A stretch of 12,581 nucleotides of DNA, taken from assembly GCA_031270385.1 (NCBI GenBank), contig JAISXS010000032.1:1-12581 (forward strand). The letters are read 5' to 3'. The notes below the pieces were generated by a model. That model was given only the letters and a program-made list of their open reading frames with translations, did not search any database and had not been told where the DNA came from. The DNA is from Puniceicoccales bacterium. GTDB taxonomy: Bacteria > Verrucomicrobiota > Verrucomicrobiia > Opitutales > JAIRKQ01. Below, in pieces: positions 1 through 6,069 of this stretch (the first letter of the stretch is position 1; every line of letters starts with the position of its first letter). The position numbers and the translations under genes are program-made.

Positions 1-1
1 C

Positions 2-106
2 AATCCCATCGAAAAATTTTGGGCTAACTCCAAGCGAAAACTTTCCTCCATCCTCCATCTCTTTGCATCCCTTGCCGATGCCATTCAGTATGCTTTTCTC
101 GAGTAA
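2..106 (+). pseudogene. IS630-family transposase, C-terminal fragment (cut by window edge)
   Basis: Reading from base 2 gives NPIEKFWANSKRKL followed by a short helical tail ending QYAFLE and a TAA at 104-106. NPIEKFWANxKRKL is the hallmark around the third acidic residue (E) of the DDE catalytic triad in IS630-type transposases. Only the last 34 codons lie in the window, so it cannot be told whether the rest is intact to the left. The stop codon lies inside the right terminal inverted repeat (91-116), as expected for a compact IS. A tandem 7-bp CCTCCAT doublet at about 46-59 keeps this copy in the family-like frame. The second copy at 731-838 has lost 7 bp here. Confidence 0.8.
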
Positions 107-116
107 GATGACTATA
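91..116 (+). repeat. Right terminal inverted repeat of IS630-type element
   Basis: TGCTTTTCTCGAG then TAAGATGACTATA. This is essentially identical to the right end of the ~105-bp MITEs elsewhere in the window, which have CTCAAG in place of CTCGAG. It links the transposase to the small elements. The outer end is TATA, consistent with insertion at a TA dinucleotide. Confidence 0.8.
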
Positions 117-333
117 TAGCTACGGGAGCCGGAGCTGCTGCTGAAGCTGTGCGCTGTACATTTGTGCCACCCATATTTTTTGGATGATCTGCGGCACCAT
201 GCGCAAATATCAAGCCGTGATTATTTTCTGCATTGGATGTTAATGAAATTAGCGAACCCGAAGTTTCAGCGATTTCTCTGTCGTCATCATTTTGGGAATG
301 TAAAAGACTGAGGGGGCAACGAACGTTTTCCAT
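112..333 (-). CDS. Small hypothetical protein (73 aa), stop codon supplied by IS end
   Basis: I do not recognise this protein. From the ATG at 331-333 it reads MENVRCPLSLLHSQNDDDRE, then a Ser/Asn-rich middle, and ends in an Ala/Pro-rich tail (ASAAAPAPVAI). There are no membrane segments or clear motifs. The frame stays open further upstream to 486, but that stretch is AT-rich and Phe/Ile-rich and looks like leader DNA, so I prefer the internal ATG, preceded by a weak GAAAG. The terminal ATA-TAG codons lie in the terminal repeat of the neighbouring IS630 element (TATAG at 112-116, read on the minus strand). The original gene may therefore have been longer and cut by the insertion. It could also be a chance ORF. 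Confidence 0.3.
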   Translation of the reverse strand: MENVRCPLSLLHSQNDDDREIAETSGSLISLTSNAENNHGLIFAHGAADHPKNMGGTNVQRTASAAAPAPVAI

Positions 334-378
334 AATATCTATCTTTCTAATTTTAAATTTCTCACATTCAAAAATCTG

Positions 379-406
379 TGTATACGCATTCGCGCGCACA
401 AACAAA
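379..406 (-). promoter_or_regulatory. Possible promoter for the small minus-strand ORF
   Basis: On the minus strand, TTTGTT (401-406), a 16-nt spacer and TATACA (379-384) lie about 45 bases upstream of the ATG at 333. This is a weak match to a sigma-70-like site. The region from 334 to 508 is AT-rich and otherwise holds no gene that I can support. Confidence 0.2.
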
Positions 407-508
407 CTAACAATGAATTGGCAAGATATTTTTATATGTATATTTTTTCGAAAAAAAATACAAGAAAAAGCAGCATCAAAAATCACCGTTCACTCGCCAT
501 CGAAAGCA

Positions 509-614
509 TATAGTTATCTTACCCGAAAAAAGCATACTACTTTTCCATGAAAGCATGAATTTTCCGTTGGCGCGTCGTTGTATTAAAATGCTTTTCTCAA
601 ATAAGACGACTATA
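509..614 (+). mobile_element. MITE copy 1, complete (106 bp)
   Basis: The left end TATAGTTATCTTACCC with GAAAAAAGCA and the right end TGCTTTTCTC with AAATAAGACGACTATA form imperfect ~26-bp terminal inverted repeats. The centre matches other copies only partly (CCGTTGGCGCGTCGTTG against CCGCTAAATATCGTTAG). It has no coding capacity. It abuts the transposase fragment at 615, so it lies inside a decayed IS630 copy or at its break point. Confidence 0.85.
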
Positions 615-828
615 CAACCGGGGCAGGTGGTCATGGATAATGCAGCGTTTCACAAACACCGGCGGACGCGGGATGCCATAGAAGAGGCTGGCTGTTCCTT
701 GGTTTTCCTCCATCCCTACTCTCAGACCTCAATCCCATCGAAAAATTTTGGGCTAACTCCAAGCGAAAACTTTCCTCCATCTCTTTGCATCCCTTGCCGA
801 TGCCATCCAGTATGCTTTTCTCGAGTAA
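615..828 (+). pseudogene. IS630-family transposase fragment, frameshifted
   Basis: Translation from 618 reads PGQVVMDNAAFHKHRRTRDA and then EEAGCSLVFLHPYS. The VVMDNAxFHK segment carries the second catalytic Asp of the IS630 DDE domain. A loss of about one base near 723 shifts the frame. In the next frame DLNPIEKFWANSKRKL continues, matching the fragment at 2-106. A 7-bp contraction of the CCTCCAT doublet near 774-785 shifts it again. The N-terminal domain and the first catalytic Asp are missing, so the copy is dead. From 731 on it is nearly identical to 2-116, so the two copies are recent relatives. Confidence 0.85.
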
Positions 829-838
829 GATGAATATA
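813..838 (+). repeat. Right terminal inverted repeat of the second IS630 copy
   Basis: TGCTTTTCTCGAG then TAAGATGAATATA. It differs from 91-116 by one base near the outer end (GAATATA against GACTATA). The next bases continue directly into the inner part of a MITE right half. Confidence 0.8.
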
Positions 839-881
839 AATATCGTTAGATAAAATGCTTTTCTCAAGCAAGACGACTATA
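839..881 (+). mobile_element. MITE copy 2, right half only
   Basis: AATATCGTTAGATAAAATGC followed by TTTTCTCAAGCAAG and ACGACTATA matches the right half of the MITE consensus. The left half is absent. The break is at the central AAATATCG, exactly where the IS right end joins. This is consistent with an insertion at a TA in the middle of an older MITE followed by loss or rearrangement of its left half. It lies only 30 bp beyond the ftsW stop codon. Confidence 0.75.
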
Positions 882-910
882 CAGCCGAATGTGAAAGAGA
901 CGATGACGAG

Positions 911-2032
911 TCACGTGGCATCAATTTTTGAGCTAAAGCAATTTAGGAGCAACCCTGTCATAAAAAACAATAGCACAAGATTTGATCCTCCATAGCTGAT
1001 AAATGGGAGAACCATGCCCTTCGTCGGCAATAACCCGGTGACGACGCCGACGTTGATTATTACTTGGTAAGCTATCGTAAAAGCTATTCCGTAAGCAAGA
1101 AATTTTGCAAAATCGCTGCTAAGCTTTTTTGCACAATTACTGGCTACAACGAATAACGCAGCGTATGCCAGCAGCACCGCCGTCGCTGCCAATCCACCAA
1201 ATTCCTCACCAAACACTGGAAAAATAAAATCGGTATGCGCTTCCGGTAGTGACGATAGATGCTGTCTCCCTTGGCCAATTCCACATCCAAATAAACCGCC
1301 GGAAACAAATCCCAACATTCCCTGCCAAAGTTGATATGCTCCTTCGAATCTGTTATTTTCGACATCGAGAAACGCAACAATTCTGCGCATTCTTGTCGGA
1401 TTCAGATAAATTAGTACAGAAATCGCTAGAACACCACACGCCATGGCAACTAACATGTACGGCAAATGAGCCCCGGCTAGAAGCAGCAATGTAAATACCA
1501 CCGCACCAACTAGTATGGCAGTCCCGTAGTCCGGTTCCAGGAGAATTAGGCAGCAAACCGCACAGGTGACGGCAATTGGAACAAAAAATCCTCTGAAAAA
1601 TTCACCCATTCGCATGGAATTACCTTCTAAGTACCGCGCTATCCAAGCTATTACGGCGATTTTGGCGAATTCCGAAACTTGTACGTTGACGCCTCCGACG
1701 GAAATCCATCGGCGAGATCCATTAACAAATTTTCCAATGCTGGGAATCAAAACTACAACCAAAGCAACGGCAAAAATTAACAAAAATATTCCGCTATTCC
1801 TGCGCAAAAAATCCAATTTCACCAAACATCCACCCAGAAAAAATGGGATACCGATCGCGCACCACAGCAGCTGCCTAAGAAAATAATCTTCGGATCTTAT
1901 GAACGACAGACTGGCACTTGATAGCGTGACAATGCCAAGACCTGTAAGCAACAACGCAGATGAAAGAATAAACCAACCAGACTTTCGCTGACTAAAATAA
2001 GCATAGTACTCTTCTAATCTGTCGATGAGCAC
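911..2032 (-). CDS. ftsW: FtsW, SEDS-family septal peptidoglycan glycosyltransferase
   Basis: Polytopic inner-membrane protein of 373 residues that polymerises lipid II into glycan strands at the division septum, normally together with FtsI. Visible SEDS signatures are NGSRRW (104-109), LPEAHTDFIF (262-271, with the probable catalytic Asp at 268), GEEFG (275-279) and GLLPTKGMVLPFISYGGS (333-350). About ten hydrophobic segments are apparent. FtsW is preferred over RodA because of the Mur-gene context and the LPEAHTDFIF/GEEFG pattern. The start is GTG at 2030-2032. It shares one base with the TAG of the LysM gene and has a GAGGTGA ribosome-binding site at 2037-2043, so it is probably translationally coupled. 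It is the last gene of the operon. The usual followers (murG, murC) are replaced by MITE/IS debris 30 bp downstream. Confidence 0.93.
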   Translation of the reverse strand: MLIDRLEEYYAYFSQRKSGWFILSSALLLTGLGIVTLSSASLSFIRSEDYFLRQLLWCAIGIPFFLGGCLVKLDFLRRNSGIFLLIFAVALVVVLIPSIGKFVNGSRRWISVGGVNVQVSEFAKIAVIAWIARYLEGNSMRMGEFFRGFFVPIAVTCAVCCLILLEPDYGTAILVGAVVFTLLLLAGAHLPYMLVAMACGVLAISVLIYLNPTRMRRIVAFLDVENNRFEGAYQLWQGMLGFVSGGLFGCGIGQGRQHLSSLPEAHTDFIFPVFGEEFGGLAATAVLLAYAALFVVASNCAKKLSSDFAKFLAYGIAFTIAYQVIINVGVVTGLLPTKGMVLPFISYGGSNLVLLFFMTGLLLNCFSSKIDAT

Positions 2033-3096
2033 TACTTCACCTCGATCACCGGGATTTCCTCAAAATTATTGAAAAAATCGTTGCTCCGTTCAGCGTTTGT
2101 CGACGCAGATTTCCTATCGAACGGAATTTTTTTCTGTGGTATCAAAAGCTTCTTGCCAACCTGCAAAGCCGATGACTTGTCCAAATTATTCAATTCTATC
2201 AAATCACTCTCCAGCACCTCGAACGTCTTGGCTATTTGACCGATAGAATCCCCGCTTCTTACGGTGTATTGGGCAACGCCGACGACCTCCTGGTCGGAAG
2301 TCGACTGAACGGATACATCCCTTGTGGGTATGGTCAATTTTTGACCAACCCTCAGGTGATTGGGATTTTCTATGCCATTTGCTTCACGCAAATCAGACTG
2401 CCTAACCCCAAAATTTTTCGCTATCACATACAGACTATCACCCTGCCTAACCGCATACTTTCCGTCGCCGCCCAGCTGCATCGGCGAACAGTCGACCTTC
2501 CAAGAGTTTGAATCTTTTACCACATGAGACGATGGCGGAACATTTAACTTCTGACCTATTTGCAACTGATCGGATTGCAAATCATTGGCCTTTCTAAGTG
2601 CATCCAGTGAAATTCCGCACTTTCTTGCTATTTTCGACAAAGAATCTCCGGCTTGCACGGTGTAAACAGTCATCGCAGCCACATCGGGCGGCATTGCGTC
2701 CTTTGCGGCCACATCTCCGAATACTTTCAGTCGTTGACCAACCACCAACCTGCTTTCATTTGTAAGCCCGTTCATCGAAATCAAATCGGATGGAGACATG
2801 TCGAATTTCCTAGCAATACCATAAAGAGTATCTCCTACGCAAACGGTGTACGTAGAAACCTTTTCGTGCAATTTCTCAAATTCTACATTTCCGACACTGG
2901 CGTCCGCGTGGACGGAATCAGCAACGGCTTGCTTTGGCTTCATAGGCTTTTTTCGTGCACTCGCTCCGTCTGATGAAATCTCAGGTGCTATAAAGTAAGC
3001 AACATTGTCATCCTTCTTCTTTTCAGCATCGCCAAATGTAGAGCACCCAGCCAGCGAGACGCAGATACATGCGATTAAAAAATTTCTGAAATTCAT
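2032..3096 (-). CDS. LysM-repeat lipoprotein, cell-wall binding
   Basis: Exported protein of 354 residues from the ATG at 3096. It begins MNFRNFLIACICVSLAGC, a lipoprotein signal peptide with a LAGC lipobox and Cys18 as the lipidation site. A linker rich in Lys, Ala and Ser follows. Then come four LysM domains at about residues 81-125, 143-187, 213-257 and 276-320, each with the YTVxxGDSLxxIA start and VGQKLxIP end. LysM domains bind the GlcNAc-containing glycan of peptidoglycan. There is no catalytic domain, unlike NlpD/EnvC or amidase-type LysM proteins, so a structural or division-coordinating role is likely. An alternative in-frame ATG at 3127-3129 overlaps the murD stop by 8 bp and would add 11 residues. 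I prefer 3096 for the more typical signal peptide and an AGG upstream. It sits between murD and ftsW. Confidence 0.88.
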   Translation of the reverse strand: MNFRNFLIACICVSLAGCSTFGDAEKKKDDNVAYFIAPEISSDGASARKKPMKPKQAVADSVHADASVGNVEFEKLHEKVSTYTVCVGDTLYGIARKFDMSPSDLISMNGLTNESRLVVGQRLKVFGDVAAKDAMPPDVAAMTVYTVQAGDSLSKIARKCGISLDALRKANDLQSDQLQIGQKLNVPPSSHVVKDSNSWKVDCSPMQLGGDGKYAVRQGDSLYVIAKNFGVRQSDLREANGIENPNHLRVGQKLTIPTRDVSVQSTSDQEVVGVAQYTVRSGDSIGQIAKTFEVLESDLIELNNLDKSSALQVGKKLLIPQKKIPFDRKSASTNAERSNDFFNNFEEIPVIEVK

Positions 3097-3121
3097 TGCC
3101 AAAACCTGGACGAAAGGATTA

Positions 3122-4453
3122 CTATTCATTCGCCAAACTCAAACAAAAAACGCTATCCTCGAAAAATTTTCCGCGCTCTTCATAACTCTCGAACCAGTCG
3201 AGGCTGGAAAATCCAGGACTCAACAGAACGATATCGCCGTCGGTTGCCAGCGAAAAAGCGTGGCGCACAACGGCTTCCATCACCTCCTCCGGAGAATTGT
3301 TTTTATCAAAAACCTTACAAATCAATAAACTACCCATGTCCTGGTCATCCATCACGGCTTCGCATAGTTCCCTGCTGATGGTACCAATCAGAAGAAGCGC
3401 CTTAACTTTTCCACGAATAATTTTCAGGAACCCGTCGATCGGTTCGCCCTTTGACTTTCCGCCTGCTATCAAAATGACCGGCTCTATGAACGACTTCAGC
3501 GCACCGTTTAAAGCATGGAAGTTCGTCGCCTTCGAATCATTCCAAAATTCCACTGCTGCGCCATCGCCCTTGGAAATTTTTGCAACTCTCTGCAACCTGT
3601 GCGGCGGCAGTCGAAATGTTGCCGCTGCGCTCTGCAGGCTTTCCACCTGTAATCCAGCATATTGCCAAAATTTTTGCACGAGTGCGAAATTTTCTCGCTG
3701 CGCGTCTGTGTTTAAAGCCGAATCTTTCGGCAATGCATCCCATGATGTACAAACAACATACTTTCCAAAAACATCATCAGCCTTAGACTGTCTTGCAAAA
3801 TCGTCGACGCTCTTGCCAACGAAACAACAAGTTTTCCCTGAATACGTCCCCCTTACAGCATTAATTAACTTTGCCTTGCAGCGAAAATATTCCAGCAACC
3901 CTCCATGGGCATCCAGGTGATCATCGGCAAAATTCGTCCAGAGCACATAATCCGGATGAAAAACTGTCGAACCCTCCATTTGAAAGGAGCTCACCTCCAC
4001 CACGGCCAAGCCACCATCGACGTTAAAACCTGAATCGACGACCTCCACAAATGTTTTACCTATATTGCCACAAGAAACAGCTTTTTTCCCGCACAACCGC
4101 AGTGCGTGCTCTATAAACTCCACCGTCGTAGTCTTCCCATTCGTTCCGGTAACTGCAACGATCTTGCCATGCCAAAAACACGACGCAAACTCCAATTCAG
4201 TCAAACAACGACAGCCATTGAATCCAGCAATCTTCACCCATTCGTGGTGGCTCATAAAACTCGGACTGCGCACAACCAGAGGATACTTCGCCGCCTCATC
4301 TTCGGAAAATCGGCGATCTTCACCGAAAAATTCATCAAATACCTTGTACCGAATACCCCGATTTTCACAAAATTTCGCTACTGCCTTGCCGGTCACTCCC
4401 CCTCCGAAAATACCAATCGCCCCGGCGGAACTAACTACGCGCAAAACATCCAT
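3122..4453 (-). CDS. murD: UDP-N-acetylmuramoyl-L-alanine--D-glutamate ligase
   Basis: Cytoplasmic ATP-dependent ligase of 443 residues that adds D-Glu to UDP-MurNAc-L-Ala. The N-terminal UDP-binding Rossmann-like domain shows GIFGGGVTGKAVAKF (14-28). The central ATPase domain has the P-loop TGTNGKTTT (102-110), VEVSSFQME (152-160) and NFADDHLDAHG (174-184). A Lys in the FRCKAKL stretch fits the position of the carbamylated Lys. The C-terminal domain has WNDSKATN, ILIAGGKSKG and LLSPGFSSLDWFESYEERG, the last being characteristic of MurD. Length is normal for the family. The gene starts 23 bp inside the mraY 3' end without a clear Shine-Dalgarno sequence, which suggests coupled translation. 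Confidence 0.95.
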   Translation of the reverse strand: MDVLRVVSSAGAIGIFGGGVTGKAVAKFCENRGIRYKVFDEFFGEDRRFSEDEAAKYPLVVRSPSFMSHHEWVKIAGFNGCRCLTELEFASCFWHGKIVAVTGTNGKTTTVEFIEHALRLCGKKAVSCGNIGKTFVEVVDSGFNVDGGLAVVEVSSFQMEGSTVFHPDYVLWTNFADDHLDAHGGLLEYFRCKAKLINAVRGTYSGKTCCFVGKSVDDFARQSKADDVFGKYVVCTSWDALPKDSALNTDAQRENFALVQKFWQYAGLQVESLQSAAATFRLPPHRLQRVAKISKGDGAAVEFWNDSKATNFHALNGALKSFIEPVILIAGGKSKGEPIDGFLKIIRGKVKALLLIGTISRELCEAVMDDQDMGSLLICKVFDKNNSPEEVMEAVVRHAFSLATDGDIVLLSPGFSSLDWFESYEERGKFFEDSVFCLSLANE

Positions 4454-5543
4454 AGAAAATTATGCAAAATGCGATGGCCAAACAAATTGCCTGCAAAACG
4501 AATACAGTCCGCACAATGCCACGTTCGGTGTACCCCTTCAGTTCGAAATGGTGATGGAGGGGTGCCATCAAAAATATCTTTTTGTGAAAAAGCTTCTTCG
4601 ATGTCACCTGCAAGGCAACGGAAAGCGTCTCAATGACAAAAACTGAACCAACCAAAACTATAGCAAATGGCTGTTTGAGTAGGATAGCAACGATGGCCAA
4701 TAGGCCGCCGAGACCGATGGCACCAGTGTCGCCCATGAACACCATTGCCGGATGCGTATTAAACCAATAAAAAGATAGGCATCCGCCAGCAAAGCACGCG
4801 CAAAGCACGGCCAATTCGCTGGCACCACCTATGTACGTGAGAGATGATTTGTTGACAACACCAGCGTTGCAGGAGAAAAACGCTATCACGCCAAAAAAAA
4901 TGAAGCACTGCAGCATATTCGTGATCGCCAGACCATCTATACCATCCGTTATATTGACGCCATTACTTGTGCCAGCAATGACGAGAAAATAGAAAATCGG
5001 CAAAATGACGGCAATCATTTCAGCGTCGACGCCTCTAATTTGCCGGGGCCAGTCGACATTTGTAAATATGTCGCCAATTGGCGGACTTTTCATCGCTAGC
5101 TTCCACACTCCCCAGGTTATCAGCGCCTGCACGAACAGTTTTTGCCAGGCTACTAAGCCCTTGGAATTTCCACGGATGATCTTCGCCGCATCGTCCACGG
5201 CACCCAGCAAGGAGCACGAAAGATAGACGAGCAGCGCTATTATTACCAGATCATTGAACGATGCCCAAAGTAAGGCGGCGGACAGCGACGCAATCAGGAC
5301 TGAAATCCCACCCATCGTTGGGACACCAGCCTTTCCATTGTGCAAAATCGCCAGGGTGTGCACCTGCTGACGACTGCGAAAAACCTGGTAAATTCCGTGC
5401 CTAGACAAAAACCTTATTACCTTTGGCGTGACAATAAGCCCAAACAGAAGTGCAGTAAAGAAACCCCAGAGGCATCTTTTCTCAAGATTGCAATGCGCAC
5501 CAAGGAGCGAAACTACCGGCGGGAATGGCCTTATATCCAACAT
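4431..5543 (-). CDS. mraY: Phospho-N-acetylmuramoyl-pentapeptide-transferase
   Basis: Integral membrane enzyme of 370 residues that transfers phospho-MurNAc-pentapeptide from UDP to undecaprenyl phosphate, forming lipid I. Family signatures are all present: GKAGVPTMGG (70-79), the Asp pair DD at 117-118, NITDGIDGLA (197-206), VFMGDTGAIGLGG (268-280) and the C-terminal MAPLHHHFELKGYTE (326-340) with the HHH motif. There are about ten hydrophobic helices. The ATG at 5541-5543 is preceded by TAGGAAAA (AGGA about 11 nt upstream). It is the first gene of the visible operon and overlaps murD. murE and murF, its usual upstream neighbours, are not here. Confidence 0.95.
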   Translation of the reverse strand: MLDIRPFPPVVSLLGAHCNLEKRCLWGFFTALLFGLIVTPKVIRFLSRHGIYQVFRSRQQVHTLAILHNGKAGVPTMGGISVLIASLSAALLWASFNDLVIIALLVYLSCSLLGAVDDAAKIIRGNSKGLVAWQKLFVQALITWGVWKLAMKSPPIGDIFTNVDWPRQIRGVDAEMIAVILPIFYFLVIAGTSNGVNITDGIDGLAITNMLQCFIFFGVIAFFSCNAGVVNKSSLTYIGGASELAVLCACFAGGCLSFYWFNTHPAMVFMGDTGAIGLGGLLAIVAILLKQPFAIVLVGSVFVIETLSVALQVTSKKLFHKKIFLMAPLHHHFELKGYTERGIVRTVFVLQAICLAIAFCIIFYGCFARS

Positions 5544-5613
5544 AATTCAAATTTTCCTAACCAAAACCCAACGGGATGCGGTTAAACGGAAACACATGTA
5601 CTATGCAAGACTT

Positions 5614-5643
5614 TTTATAGCAAATTGAAAAATTTTCGCACAA
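5614..5643 (-). promoter_or_regulatory. Candidate promoter of the mraY-murD-LysM-ftsW operon
   Basis: On the minus strand, TTGTGC (5638-5643), an 18-nt spacer and TATAAA (5614-5619) lie about 70 bases upstream of the mraY ATG. This is a reasonable sigma-70-type match in the only gap ahead of the operon. It lies between the MITE at 5719 and the gene. Confidence 0.4.
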
Positions 5644-5718
5644 AAATTTGTCCAAATCCAACGGCCGCAAAACCTTTCACGAAATTTGTCGCTGACTCCG
5701 CATGCACAAGTGGACACG

Positions 5719-5823
5719 TATAGTCATCTTCCCCGAAAAAAGCACACCCTCTATTCCAAAAGACAGAAATCTTTTCGCAAAACATCGTTAGATAGAATGC
5801 TTTTCTCAAGTAAGATAACTATA
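5719..5823 (+). mobile_element. MITE copy 3, complete (105 bp)
   Basis: Left end TATAGTCATCTTCCCC with GAAAAAAGCA. The inner part reads CCTCTATTCCAAAAGACAG, then AAACATCGTTAGATAGAATG. The right end is CTTTTCTCAAG with TAAGATAACTATA. This is one of the copies closest to consensus. It lies upstream of the mraY promoter. Confidence 0.88.
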
Positions 5824-5846
5824 CTTAGCGGGAAAATTCTTCCTTT

Positions 5847-5951
5847 TATAGTCATCTTCCTCGAGAAAAGGCACACTCCTCATCCCAAAAAACGGGAGTT
5901 TTCCGTTAAATATCGTTGAGTAGCATGCCTTTTTCAAGTAAGACGACTATA
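5847..5951 (+). mobile_element. MITE copy 4, complete (105 bp)
   Basis: Left end TATAGTCATCTTCCTCGAG with AAAAGGCACAC. The centre AAAAAACGGGAG is followed by GTTAAATATCGTTGAGTAG. The right end is TGCCTTTTTCAAG with TAAGACGACTATA. It is in the same orientation as copy 3, which ends 23 bp earlier, giving a direct tandem pair. The 5544-6069 gap holds the mraY leader, these two copies and the decayed remnants that follow, and no gene. Confidence 0.88.
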
Positions 5952-6050
5952 TAAAGAAAAACACGCCCTTTTCGGATGAAAAAACATACCACCTTTACAC
6001 CCCACTGCTAAATATCGCCAAGCGAAATGCCTTTGTTGGACGTAACGACC
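5952..6050 (+). mobile_element. Decayed MITE remnants
   Basis: AAAGAAAAACACGCCCTTTTC (5953-5973) resembles the reverse-orientation end seen in the copy at 12330-12433. The stretch CTGCTAAATATCGCCAAG followed by GAAATGCCTTTGTTGG (about 6005-6039) matches the centre and right half of the consensus. The terminal repeats are eroded. It is probably one or two old overlapping copies. Confidence 0.5.
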
Positions 6051-6069
6051 ACGCGTCGCATCTCAATTT

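Noticed and set aside
233..550. Plus-strand ORF ending in a YSYLTRKKH-type peptide
   Set aside because: Its 3' part is MITE sequence and its 5' part is antisense to the small minus-strand ORF. There is no ribosome-binding site or family signal. Similar spurious ORFs at 5686-5919 and 7797-8132 have the same origin.
3297..3920. 207-residue plus-strand ORF antisense to murD
   Set aside because: It is a shadow of a clearly coding murD frame and its translation has no recognisable domains.
5719..5951. Repeated units as a CRISPR array
   Set aside because: The units are 105 bp with terminal inverted repeats, spaced irregularly, in both orientations and scattered. There are no cas genes.
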